From assembly GCA_046347045.1 (NCBI GenBank), contig JAXMGX010000006.1, forward strand, positions 124,001 through 188,000: a stretch of DNA of 64,000 bases. The letters run 5' to 3'. Below are positions 1 to 7,867 of the stretch, piece after piece. Source of the DNA: ZC4RG30 sp046347045. GTDB taxonomy: Bacteria > Pseudomonadota > Gammaproteobacteria > Steroidobacterales > Steroidobacteraceae. The notes beneath the pieces were generated by a model. It did no database searches. It had not been told where the DNA came from and worked only from the letters and a program-made list of their open reading frames with translations. The stretch's first letter is position 1, and each line of letters begins with the position of its first letter. Position numbers and translations under genes: made by a program.

Positions 1-176
1 TCGTCCTTCACCAGGATCTGCAGCCACACATGCGGGTTCGTGAACTGCACTTCCTTCACCACGGCCTCGACCGTGACGTCCCTGCCCAGGTCGAACATCG
101 CGAAGGAATGGTGCGCGCCGGCCACGGTGCACCACAGGGCCAGGGCCGCGGCGCCGATCATCGATGCAGACTTCAT
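1..176 (-). CDS. DUF6152 family protein, partial (C-terminus outside the window)
   Basis: Reads leftward off the window edge. The visible N-terminus starts at the ATG complementary to 174-176 and gives a short Sec-type signal ending near AGAHH, followed by HSFAMFDLGRDVTVEAVVKE and a segment containing FTNPHVWLQI. This is the pattern of the small periplasmic DUF6152 proteins, whose function is not known. Its start lies 2 bp from the stop of the preceding gene on the same strand, so the two form an operon. Only about 59 residues are visible. The family assignment is by remembered motif. Confidence 0.7.
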   Translation of the reverse strand, partial: MKSASMIGAAALALWCTVAGAHHSFAMFDLGRDVTVEAVVKEVQFTNPHVWLQILVKD

Positions 177-178
177 GT

Positions 179-979
179 TCAATGTCCCTCGTCCCGCGTG
201 CGTTCGTTGTCGTCGCAGTAGTACTCCTGCACGTCGATGTCCGGGCGACGCTCCATGTACACCGTGTTCGAGAACGGATGCTTGTACGTCTTCGGGTCGG
301 TGACGGTCTTCGTCACCTCCAGGATGTTGCCGTCGCCCACCAGGCGGAAGCGTTCCACCAGATGCATCTGCTCGCTGGCGGGCAGGCGTGGCGCCTTCAG
401 GCTCTCGGGCGTGGCATTCACGCCGCCCGCGAAATAGCCATTGAGCGGGCGCGTGCGGCCGCTGGTGCCGATGGTGTCGACCACCAGCGTGTCGCCTTCC
501 CAGTGGCCGATCGAATGGCCTTCCCAGCTCGGCAGCCAGTCTTCGGCGGGAGGATGCGCACGCCCGTCGGTGTAGATGCGGCGTGGCACCGCCACCCATT
601 CGTTCAGCAGCACGATCTGGTTGTGGCCCTGCAGGATCTGCGTGGGGAAGAAGCCGCCGACGAAGCTCGCCGGACTGACGGGTTCGCAGGCGCCGGGCGT
701 GGGCAGTTCGGTGCCCAGCCGGCCCTGTTCCCGCGATTGCTCTGCGCCCCAGGGCGTGAACTCCGGCGTGGGCAGGTAGGGCTTGTTTGCCCAGCGCGGA
801 TCGTAGTTCGTGCTGTTGCTGGCGATGCCCAGCCAGACGCCGAAGATGTCGCGCTTCTTGGCAGCCGGAGATGCCCCGTGCGCCGCAGGCAGCAGCAGTG
901 CCAGCCCGGCCAGCGCCGCGATCAGCGCAGGCCCGATGGCGCGTCGCTTCGCCGCGCCCGGGCCAATGGATGTGTTCAT
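179..979 (-). CDS. Secreted hypothetical protein linked to DUF6152
   Basis: 266 residues from the ATG at 979. An in-frame start at 1033 exists, but it would put 18 polar residues before the signal peptide. A hydrophobic signal segment (residues about 12-35, ending AAHGA) is followed by a soluble domain rich in Trp, Gly and Pro, with blocks such as HSIGHWEGDTLVVDTIG and ERFRLVGDGNILEVT. Proteins of this type are frequently annotated only as hypothetical in Steroidobacter-like and other environmental Gammaproteobacteria, next to DUF6152 genes. No catalytic motif is recognised. It is likely co-transcribed with the downstream partial gene. Confidence 0.7.
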   Translation of the reverse strand: MNTSIGPGAAKRRAIGPALIAALAGLALLLPAAHGASPAAKKRDIFGVWLGIASNSTNYDPRWANKPYLPTPEFTPWGAEQSREQGRLGTELPTPGACEPVSPASFVGGFFPTQILQGHNQIVLLNEWVAVPRRIYTDGRAHPPAEDWLPSWEGHSIGHWEGDTLVVDTIGTSGRTRPLNGYFAGGVNATPESLKAPRLPASEQMHLVERFRLVGDGNILEVTKTVTDPKTYKHPFSNTVYMERRPDIDVQEYYCDDNERTRDEGH

Positions 980-1078
980 GGACTCCCCGGCAGATTGTTC
1001 ACAATCCGCATTTTGCTTCAAACGCGGATCCATGTGTTCGAGGTGTTGCCCGAAGCAGGGGGATTAACACGAAGGGAA

Positions 1079-1123
1079 TGGCGCGCCCGACTGGATTCGA
1101 ACCAGTGACCCCTGCCTTCGGAG
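1079..1123 (-). repeat. Displaced 3' end of tRNA-Arg(CCG); outer attachment site of island A
   Basis: 45 bp identical to the 3' part of the intact tRNA-Arg at 43334-43410: CCA tail, acceptor 3' strand, T arm, variable loop and half of the anticodon stem-loop. The homology stops inside the anticodon region, so this is not a functional tRNA. It is the remnant expected at the distal end of an element that integrated into the tRNA 3' end. Confidence 0.9.
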
Positions 1124-1554
1124 AGCCGCGAATAAGATGAACTCCATCAACAAGATAGGGTGGTTCTAGAGGCAGATCAAGCCCTTAGTGGACTGTTGAA
1201 TCCTGCTCGATCCCGCTGGAGTGCGGACGAACTGTCCCAAAAGTGTCCACCAGCAAATAGGCCGCAATCCGTTTCTGGCAACGCAATTCTGGGCGGCTCC
1301 ATGAGCTGGCTTTGGGACCCTGTGCTGTCCGCCGTACACGGAATAGATCAGCCCATCTAAGCGTCTCCATAAATCCATCCGGGGATCCCCGCGTCCACCA
1401 GGTTGCATGGGCCGCTCTACGGAGCCACGACCGGCGGTGGCCGCCACCAGCGACAGCGGCATTGCAGCGTACATTCGAACCGAAGGAATGCCCCGAGTCT
1501 CTCCATCGGGGGGCCAGACCCCGCCTATCGGGTCCCCCGACGACGACGTGTGCG
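1124..1554. other. Non-coding distal end of island A
   Basis: About 430 bp between the outer att copy and the promoter of the NDH-2 fusion. The first 125 bp align by eye with 21529-21651 of island B (shared blocks AAGATGAACTCC, AGATCAAGCC and CTGTCCCAAAAGTGTCC). The remainder holds an inverted repeat CCCCGA-N9-TCGGGG at 1488-1508 and a near-palindrome GGCGGTGGCCGCCACC at 1433-1448. Open frames here have no recognisable protein features. Confidence 0.6.
1232..1248 (+). repeat. 17-bp island-end motif, copy 1 (candidate integrase arm site)
   Basis: CTGTCCCAAAAGTGTCC, about 110 bp inside the outer att copy. It contains two TGTCC units in direct orientation with 10-bp periodicity (one helical turn), as is common for arm-type recombinase sites. 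Identical copies lie at 21633-21649 and 43233-43249, each 85-110 bp from a tRNA 3'-end copy. Confidence 0.6.
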
Positions 1555-1570
1555 CGGCACGAGCATTGCA
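1555..1570 (+). promoter_or_regulatory. Sigma-54 promoter of the DoxX-NDH-2 gene
   Basis: CGGCACGAGCATTGCA matches the -24/-12 consensus TGGCACG-N4-TTGCW at every conserved position except the first T, with invariant GG and GC at correct spacing. The predicted start is near 1581, about 25 nt before the ATG at 1606. It shares architecture with the promoters at 16199, 16631 and 21289 of the same island. A candidate activator box lies at 1433-1448 (about -140). Confidence 0.65.
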
Positions 1571-1605
1571 ATGTGAGGAGGATCCAACCCTCAGGTTCAC
1601 CCGCC

Positions 1606-3756
1606 ATGAATGCAGAAGCCCTGCGTCGCACGTCCCGCAAGCTGGCCGATTTCACCCTGCGCGTGCTGCGCAGCCTCGTGTGGCCGAAGGTCGATCTCGC
1701 CGTTCGGCTGTGGATCGGCCAGATATTTCTGGTCTCCGGCGTGCTGAAGCTGGCCAACTGGAGCACGGCCCTGGATCTTGCTACCCATGAGTACCCGCTG
1801 AGCTGGATTTCCCCTGCAGCTGCGGCAACCCTCGGAGTGAGTGTCGAGGTAGTGGGTGGCGCATTGCTGGCGATTGGGCTGATGACGCGCTACGCGGCGG
1901 TGCCGATGTTTGCGCTGGCGCTCATCAGTCAGCTCAGCTACATGCCATTCGACAACCAGCTCTTCTGGGCTGCATTGTTCGGCTGGTATGCAGTGCACGG
2001 CGCGGGATCCCTGTCGTTGGATCAGCTGCTCCGGAAGGGCCTTGCAGACAGTGCGCTGCCGCTGGTTCCCCGCCTGCTTCGCGCATCGGGCTGGCTGCGT
2101 GAGCGGGCCAGCGAGATCTACCTGTCGTTGGTACGGATCTGGCTTGCGCTGGCTCTGCTGGCCACTCACCTGAACCCCTTGCCAGACGGCCTGGAAATGG
2201 CCTTGCCGCTGCGAACCATGGCGCAATTGCCGGTACCCGTCGTGGTGACGGGCGCGCTCCTTCTGACAGGACTGGGAACCCGAATTCTGGCTCTGGCGCT
2301 GCTGTTTGCGCTGAGCACGCGAGTGATGCTGGATCCGCAGGTCGTGGACCAGATCTACCTCACATCGCTCCTGTTGCTGATCGCGCTCTGGGGACCGGGC
2401 AAGGTATCCCTCGACTCGTTGCTCGCCGCGCAACTGCGCCGTCGCCTGCCGCAGTGGTGGGGAGATGGGATTTCAAGGTCTGCGCCCAGGGCGCGCATAG
2501 TCATCGTCGGCGCAGGATTCGCCGGCATGGCCTGCGCACGTGCCCTGCGCGACACGCCCGCAAGCGTCATCCTCATCGACCGGAATAATCATCATGTGTT
2601 CCAGCCCCTGCTTTACCAGGTGGCCACCGCCGCTCTGTCGCCGGGCGACATCGCATCGCCGATACGGCCGCTGTTCCGCGAGCAGCCGAACATGCAGGTA
2701 CGCATGGGAACCGTAACGGGCATAGACAAGGCCGGCAACGCCGTGCTGCTGGGCGAAGAAAGGGTGCCCTACGACTACCTGGTGGTGGCAACTGGCGCCA
2801 CACACAGCTATTTCGGCAAGGAGCAGTGGGCCGACCATGCGCCGGGCCTGAAGCGCATCGAAGATGCCACGACGATCCGTCGCCGCATTCTCACTGCATT
2901 CGAGGAGGCGGAGAATTGCATGGACGAGGAGCATCGCAAGGCATTGCTAACCTTTCTGATCGTGGGTGGAGGCCCCACCGGCGTGGAACTGGCGGGGGCC
3001 ATCGCCGAACTGGCCCGGCACGGCATGGACCGCGAGTTCCGCAATTTCGATCCTGCCGCGGCTCGCGTGATCCTGGTGCAGTCCGCACCTCGACTGCTGC
3101 CGGCCTTTGCACCGCGCCTGTCGGAGTTGGCCCGGACCTCGCTGGAGCAGCTCGGGGTCGAGGTGCGGCTGGGTGGCAGGGTCCAGCAGATCGATGCGCA
3201 GGGTGTCGCGATCGGCGACGAGCGCATTGCGGCGCGTACCGTGTTGTGGGCCGCCGGCGTACAGGCTTCGCCAGCCGCACGGTGGCTGGGCGTTGCATCC
3301 GACAATGCGGGCCGCGTGAAGGTGCAGGAAGATCTGCGCGTGCCGGATCTGCCGAACGTCTTCGTGATCGGGGACACGGCGCTGTCCACGGGGTGGCGGG
3401 GCGAGGCGGTGCCCGGTCTGGCACCCGCCGCGAAGCAGGGCGGCCTTTATGTGGCGCGTTGGCTGCGCGCGAAACTCACCGATCGGGCGCTGCCACCCCC
3501 GTTCTCGTATCGTCATCTGGGGAGTCTCGCCACCATTGGCCGCCGAGCGGCGGTGGCGGACTTCGGATTCGTCCGGCTATGGGGGGCACCTGCATGGTGG
3601 CTGTGGGGAGCCATTCACGTCGGCTTTCTGGTCGGCGTGCGCAACCGCCTATCCACGCTGGTCAACTGGTTCTGGTCCTACCTGACCTTCGGTGGCGGCA
3701 TACGATTGATCACCGGTGCCGAGGGCGAGGCGTCGTCCCGAAGCAGGATGGCGTGA
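1606..3756 (+). CDS. DoxX-like membrane domain fused to type II NADH dehydrogenase
   Basis: 716 residues. Residues about 20-290 hold two hydrophobic DoxX-like modules; the first (LKLANWSTALDLATHEY) clearly resembles the stand-alone DoxX at 18790-19275 (LKLSDWTTTLDLFRSEY). From about 295 follows a flavoprotein: GxGxxG for FAD in VIVGAGFAGMA, VVATGATHSYFG, an NADH-binding Rossmann motif FLIVGGGPTGVELAG near 449, NVFVIGDTAL near 583, and a C-terminal membrane anchor around VNWFWSYLTFGGG. NDH-2 enzymes oxidise NADH and reduce quinone without pumping protons. The start was chosen by promoter position; the frame stays open upstream to 1312 but that stretch is not protein-like. The last 79 bp overlap the convergent VOC gene. 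Confidence 0.85.
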   Translation: MNAEALRRTSRKLADFTLRVLRSLVWPKVDLAVRLWIGQIFLVSGVLKLANWSTALDLATHEYPLSWISPAAAATLGVSVEVVGGALLAIGLMTRYAAVPMFALALISQLSYMPFDNQLFWAALFGWYAVHGAGSLSLDQLLRKGLADSALPLVPRLLRASGWLRERASEIYLSLVRIWLALALLATHLNPLPDGLEMALPLRTMAQLPVPVVVTGALLLTGLGTRILALALLFALSTRVMLDPQVVDQIYLTSLLLLIALWGPGKVSLDSLLAAQLRRRLPQWWGDGISRSAPRARIVIVGAGFAGMACARALRDTPASVILIDRNNHHVFQPLLYQVATAALSPGDIASPIRPLFREQPNMQVRMGTVTGIDKAGNAVLLGEERVPYDYLVVATGATHSYFGKEQWADHAPGLKRIEDATTIRRRILTAFEEAENCMDEEHRKALLTFLIVGGGPTGVELAGAIAELARHGMDREFRNFDPAAARVILVQSAPRLLPAFAPRLSELARTSLEQLGVEVRLGGRVQQIDAQGVAIGDERIAARTVLWAAGVQASPAARWLGVASDNAGRVKVQEDLRVPDLPNVFVIGDTALSTGWRGEAVPGLAPAAKQGGLYVARWLRAKLTDRALPPPFSYRHLGSLATIGRRAAVADFGFVRLWGAPAWWLWGAIHVGFLVGVRNRLSTLVNWFWSYLTFGGGIRLITGAEGEASSRSRMA

Positions 3757-4712
3757 CCATCCGGATCGCGCAGCATCAGCCTTGCGGAATCGGGCACGGT
3801 CACGGGTCCCGGTGATACATAGGTGTAGTGTCCGTTGCGAACCGCGGCATCCACCGCGACAACCTGGCCATTCAGGTTGATGTGCCAGTTCCACAGGTCG
3901 TTGGAAAGCGTATCCACGGGCGCCGCGCGCCCGGTGCGAGGCGAGAGATACTCGAGCAGTTCCACTCCGGGGCCGGCGTCGGCGCGCAGCGCCGTGATGC
4001 GCAGGCGGGCGCCAAACACATTGTTCAACCGCTCCTGTTCGCTGCCGTAGTTCTCGCTTGTGCCGGCGATTCGCATACCCAGCGTGTCGCGATAGAACCG
4101 CAGGCTGGCATCGGTATCCCCGATTACGATCGCGGTGTGGTCGATGCCGAGGAACAGCGTGCCGTCGTTCCGTTGCCACTTCGGATCCCCCTTTCCGGGC
4201 GGAAAATGCAGGATCTCCAGAGGATGCTGGTCAGGGTCCCTGAAATAGAACGCAGAGATGCCGCCAGCGTTGGGATTCCACTGGGGCAGCGTCTGGGGGC
4301 TGGTGGATGCGTGCGCCACGCCATTCGAGCGCAGCCAGGCATAGGCTTTGTCCATGTCCGACACGATCAGCGCCACATGCTGGAACCAGCGATCATTGCT
4401 GCGCGAATCTGCCGGGACAGGACGGCCCGTTGGCGCCAGAAACTGTTCGAGCTGCAGTCGCTCGCCGCCGAGCTGAAGAGTGGCCACGCGCAGGTGCGCG
4501 CCGAACACGCCATAGACGTGCTCCCATTCATCGCCCTGACGGTCCTCGATTGTTCCGACCAGCTTGAATCCCAGCACATCCCGATAGAACGCCAGGCTGC
4601 GATCCAGGTCGCTCACGGTCACGGCGATGGAGTCTACGGCCGACACCGGCGCAGCTTGCAGGCACGGCGCGGTGAGCAGCAGGATGATTCGAAACGAATG
4701 CGGGATCTTCAT
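3678..4712 (-). CDS. Secreted VOC (glyoxalase/bleomycin-resistance fold) two-domain protein
   Basis: 344 residues from the ATG at 4712, with a signal peptide (residues 1-23). Two tandem VOC modules start near residue 26 (VDSIAVTVSDLDRSLAFYRD) and near 190 (GIDHTAIVIGDTDASLRFYR). Each has the H/E metal-ligand-type strands, such as VALIVSDMDKAYAWL and HPLEILHFPPGKG. VOC proteins bind a divalent metal and act as dioxygenases, isomerases or binding proteins; the substrate here is unknown. It is the last gene of the nine-gene minus-strand operon, 20 bp after the GMC oxidoreductase. An upstream in-frame ATG at 4805 would overlap that gene and precede a good signal peptide, so it was rejected. Confidence 0.8.
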   Translation of the reverse strand: MKIPHSFRIILLLTAPCLQAAPVSAVDSIAVTVSDLDRSLAFYRDVLGFKLVGTIEDRQGDEWEHVYGVFGAHLRVATLQLGGERLQLEQFLAPTGRPVPADSRSNDRWFQHVALIVSDMDKAYAWLRSNGVAHASTSPQTLPQWNPNAGGISAFYFRDPDQHPLEILHFPPGKGDPKWQRNDGTLFLGIDHTAIVIGDTDASLRFYRDTLGMRIAGTSENYGSEQERLNNVFGARLRITALRADAGPGVELLEYLSPRTGRAAPVDTLSNDLWNWHINLNGQVVAVDAAVRNGHYTYVSPGPVTVPDSARLMLRDPDGHAILLRDDASPSAPVINRMPPPKVR

Positions 4713-4732
4713 GGTGGAAAGCCTCGGGTGTT

Positions 4733-6190
4733 TCAGGCGGAGCGCCGGGCGAAGGCGCCGGAATGCAGTTCCTGGGCCAGTAGTCGGGCGCAGCGAAGGC
4801 TCCATGCGAAAATGGTCAATGAGGGATTGACCCGACTGGATCGGGGCAGGATGCTGCCGTCCACCACATAAAGACTGTCGAGTCCATGCACACGTCCTTG
4901 CGCGTCGACTACGGATGTGAGCGGATCGCTGCCCGCGCTTAACGTGCCGCTGGCATGGGCGGTTCCCGTGATGCCGATGCGGCGCGAGAAGGCGAGCAGT
5001 CCGCTGCGTGCCAGGTCCTTGCGGAAACGCCGGACCAGCTCGCGGTGTTCCTGGAGCGCTGCCGGGCTGCGGCTGTCGCTGTAGTCCAGCACTGGCGCAG
5101 CATCGGCCGAGCGCAAGGCGCCGATGACCCGATTGTCCGGATGGGCCGAATCCTCGGTTTGCAGGAAGAAGCCGTAGGCGCGCTCGCCGATCAGATTCGC
5201 CAGTGGGCGAGGCACGATGCGCGGCACGAGCGTGCTGATCAGCTCGCCATCAAAGCCCAGCGGCTGGATGCTGCTGTGTGGGAAGTCGTCGTGCAGCAGC
5301 AGCAGCGTCTTGCGGATCAGGTCGCGCTTGATTCCCGGGGACACCGCGACCATCGCCGTGAGCAGGTGAAGCTTCAGGGTTCGACCGATCTGGTCGGCGC
5401 ACGCGAGGGATTCGTCGAGGCCCTCCGCGCGCACGTAGCGTTGCAGCAGTCGCGGTGAATGCAGGGCGCCCGCTGCCAGGATGACGGCGCGCGCGAAGTG
5501 TGTCGTGCCATCCTCCAGGCGCACGCCGGCGACGCGTTGCGAGTAGAGTCCCGCCGGCAGCAGGTCCACTACGGCAGAGCCTGTCAGCAGCCTGAGGTTG
5601 GGATTCGAGCGCAGGTCTCTGAGGAACGCGGATTCCGCGTCACCTTTGAGATGACGCACGGACGCGAACCCATCGAAATGCCGCGCTTCGCGGGCATCGT
5701 CGAGAATCCCTTCGTGCAAGCCCAGAGGGAGTGGTTGCGCCCGCCACCGGGGAGCTGCGAGCTGCAGACGGCGGGCGATGTGGCTCAGGTTCGGTTCGCA
5801 CTCGAATTGGCGCACGCCCAGCAGATGCTCTGCCTCACGATAGAATTCATCGAGAGCCGCCGGCTCTATGGGCCATCCCGGTGCTCCATGCGCGTTGTCG
5901 CAGCCGAATTCGTGCTCTCCGTATCGAAGCAGGGCCGCGCCGTACCAGCGAGTCTTGCCCCCGACATTGAAGTATTCCTCCGGCTCGATGTCCCGCCCAA
6001 GGCCGTCCCGCCAGCCTTCCCGGCTGCGGAATCGGCCCTCATGCACGACCTGTTGCGGATCGAGGGTGCTTCCGTCTCGTGGCAAGTCATTCCCTTTCTC
6101 GATCAGAATAACCTTCAGCCCGGCGTTGACCAGGGCATGGGCGGCCGCGCTGCCGCCGGCGCCGGATCCAATGATGATGACGTCGTTCAT
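4733..6190 (-). CDS. GMC-family FAD oxidoreductase
   Basis: 485 residues. The N-terminal dinucleotide fold VIIIGSGAGGSAAAHAL (residues 4-20), a substrate/FAD segment with GGKTRWYGAALLRY, and the C-terminal GMC block containing HASGT, SVVDAQGRVHGLDSLYVVDGS and VNPSLTI identify the glucose-methanol-choline family. Members oxidise primary alcohols or sugars with FAD and pass electrons to quinone, cytochrome or oxygen. There is no signal peptide, so it is probably cytoplasmic or Tat-independent. The start overlaps the aquaporin stop by 4 bp (ATGA), which implies translational coupling. The substrate is unknown; sugar-type neighbours suggest a sugar or sugar alcohol. Confidence 0.85.
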   Translation of the reverse strand: MNDVIIIGSGAGGSAAAHALVNAGLKVILIEKGNDLPRDGSTLDPQQVVHEGRFRSREGWRDGLGRDIEPEEYFNVGGKTRWYGAALLRYGEHEFGCDNAHGAPGWPIEPAALDEFYREAEHLLGVRQFECEPNLSHIARRLQLAAPRWRAQPLPLGLHEGILDDAREARHFDGFASVRHLKGDAESAFLRDLRSNPNLRLLTGSAVVDLLPAGLYSQRVAGVRLEDGTTHFARAVILAAGALHSPRLLQRYVRAEGLDESLACADQIGRTLKLHLLTAMVAVSPGIKRDLIRKTLLLLHDDFPHSSIQPLGFDGELISTLVPRIVPRPLANLIGERAYGFFLQTEDSAHPDNRVIGALRSADAAPVLDYSDSRSPAALQEHRELVRRFRKDLARSGLLAFSRRIGITGTAHASGTLSAGSDPLTSVVDAQGRVHGLDSLYVVDGSILPRSSRVNPSLTIFAWSLRCARLLAQELHSGAFARRSA

Positions 6191-6996
6191 GGATGGACTC
6201 TCTCTCGGGGTGAGTGACCGCAGTGGATGCAGCGGTATTCATCGGGATGAAGCAGCTTGGCGCAGGCGATGCGGGGTGCGAAGCGAAGGTGCAGTTCTGC
6301 CGCCGCCAGCATTCCGGCCGGGGGCGCAAGCAGGTAAATCCACAAGCCGTTGAAATCCGCGGCAGACAGGGCGGATGCGAAACTTCGCGCCGGATTCAGA
6401 CCCATCCCCGATAACGGCGCTTCGACGCTGATGAACATCGCCACGAGCGCGCCGGCACACAACCCGGCGTAGGGTGCGAGGCGCGCCGATGCGGACACGC
6501 GCAGCACGGTCGCCATCATCAGGAACGCCATGACGAACTCGGCGAGCAATGCGACACCGGCCCCGCGGGGACCCGGCTGCGTGGTCACGTGGTGGACAGG
6601 CGCCTCGGTAAAGGCCTCTCCCAGCGCAAGGCGTACCAGCAGCGTGCACGACGCCGCACCGGCGATCTGTGAAACCACGTAGAAGAGCGCGTCGCGGGGC
6701 GCGATGCGCCCCAGGCGCAGAAACGAGAGCGTAACGGCCGGATTCATGTGCGCGCCGGAACGCTTGCCCCAGGGCGAGTGGATCAGCGCAATGGCAGTCA
6801 GTCCCATCGCAAGACCAATGAGCACCCGTCGCAGCGTGGCATCGGGGAGCAGCGAATGCAGCGGAGAACCCGGATACTCCAACGCCGTGGTGACTATCCC
6901 CGCCGAGATCATGAACAGGCCCAGGGCGGCACCCTCGATCAGGTACTCCGGCCAATGGCTCGCGGAAGCCGGCAGTTGGGTGGTGACCGCCGACAT
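6187..6996 (-). CDS. Aquaporin / major intrinsic protein
   Basis: 269 residues with six hydrophobic segments and both NPA boxes: HMNPAVT near residue 84 and LNPARSF near 203. These form the two half-helices lining the water/solute pore. The spacing and overall length fit MIP channels. It probably conducts water or a small polyol across the inner membrane. It lies between the SDR gene (1 bp apart) and the GMC oxidoreductase gene (4-bp overlap), so it belongs to the same operon and could import a polyol substrate for those dehydrogenases; this link is inference. Confidence 0.85.
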   Translation of the reverse strand: MSAVTTQLPASASHWPEYLIEGAALGLFMISAGIVTTALEYPGSPLHSLLPDATLRRVLIGLAMGLTAIALIHSPWGKRSGAHMNPAVTLSFLRLGRIAPRDALFYVVSQIAGAASCTLLVRLALGEAFTEAPVHHVTTQPGPRGAGVALLAEFVMAFLMMATVLRVSASARLAPYAGLCAGALVAMFISVEAPLSGMGLNPARSFASALSAADFNGLWIYLLAPPAGMLAAAELHLRFAPRIACAKLLHPDEYRCIHCGHSPRERVHP

Positions 6997-6997
6997 C

Positions 6998-7855
6998 TCA
7001 ACCGCCGGTCTCGAAGCCCGGATACAGCGTCATGCCGCCATCGACGAACAGGCTGATGCCGTGCACGTAGTCGGCGTAGTCCGACGTGATCCACACGGCC
7101 GCGCGTCCGATCTCCTCGGCCTCGCCGATCCGCTTGTAGGGAATCAGTCGCAGGAGGTCCTGGTAGGCCTCGCGCGTGCCCCAGGCCTCCATGTTGATGG
7201 GCGTGCGGATGGCGCCGGGGCAGATGCTGTTGACGCGAATGCGGTAGGGAGCCACTTCCTGGGCAAGCGACTTCATCATCAGCATCACGCCTCCCTTGGA
7301 CGCGGCATAGTTGACGTGTCCCGCCCAGGGAATGACTTCATGCACGGAACTGATGCAGAGGATCTTGCCGGCGGCGCAGGACACATCCGGCCTGACGCCG
7401 CGGCGCTTGAACTCCCGCACGGCGGCACGGGAACACAGGAACTGTCCGGTCAGGTTGACGCCAATGACCTTGTTCCATTGCTCCAGCGTCAGATCCTCGA
7501 ACGCTGCATCCTTCTGCAAGCCGGCGTTGTTCACCAGCACATCGACGGTGCCGAACAGCTCCAGCGTGCGTGCGAACATGGCGGTGACCTGGGCTTCATC
7601 CGATACGTCGGCACGGATCGCAGCTGCCCTGACGCCATGACCACGGATCTCTTCGCAGACTTCCTCGGCCTTGTCTGCGCCAGCGACATAGTTCACGACG
7701 ACATCCGCGCCGGCCTGGCCCATGGCGACCGCAATGGCGCGGCCGATCCCGGAACTTGCGCCAGTAACGAGCGCGACCTGGCCCTGCAGCAGGGGTTGGG
7801 GTGGCACGCGCGGCATGACGGGCTTTGGAAGATAGGAGGGATGCATGGAGTCCAT
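6998..7855 (-). CDS. Short-chain dehydrogenase/reductase (glucose-1-dehydrogenase-like)
   Basis: 285 residues. Classical SDR features are visible: cofactor motif TGASSGIG (31-38), NNAG (109-112), catalytic Ser in LCISSVHE (about 169-170), Tyr183 and Lys187 in NYAASKGG, and a C-terminal DGGMTLYPG. The N-terminal extension of about 25 residues rich in Pro is typical of glucose/ribitol dehydrogenase-type members. It reduces or oxidises a hydroxyl group with NAD(P). It starts 12 bp after the glycoside hydrolase gene in the operon. Substrate assignment by family resemblance is weak. Confidence 0.85.
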   Translation of the reverse strand: MDSMHPSYLPKPVMPRVPPQPLLQGQVALVTGASSGIGRAIAVAMGQAGADVVVNYVAGADKAEEVCEEIRGHGVRAAAIRADVSDEAQVTAMFARTLELFGTVDVLVNNAGLQKDAAFEDLTLEQWNKVIGVNLTGQFLCSRAAVREFKRRGVRPDVSCAAGKILCISSVHEVIPWAGHVNYAASKGGVMLMMKSLAQEVAPYRIRVNSICPGAIRTPINMEAWGTREAYQDLLRLIPYKRIGEAEEIGRAAVWITSDYADYVHGISLFVDGGMTLYPGFETGG

Positions 7856-7867
7856 GGTGAAGATCCT

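Noticed and set aside
1079..1140. A tRNA gene at the left island boundary
   Set aside because: Only the 3' half matches tRNA-Arg; the D arm and 5' acceptor strand are missing. The same holds for 21457-21528.
1312..1605. N-terminal extension of the DoxX-NDH-2 protein
   Set aside because: The frame is open but rich in Arg/Pro/His without domain features, and it lies partly upstream of the predicted sigma-54 start at 1581.
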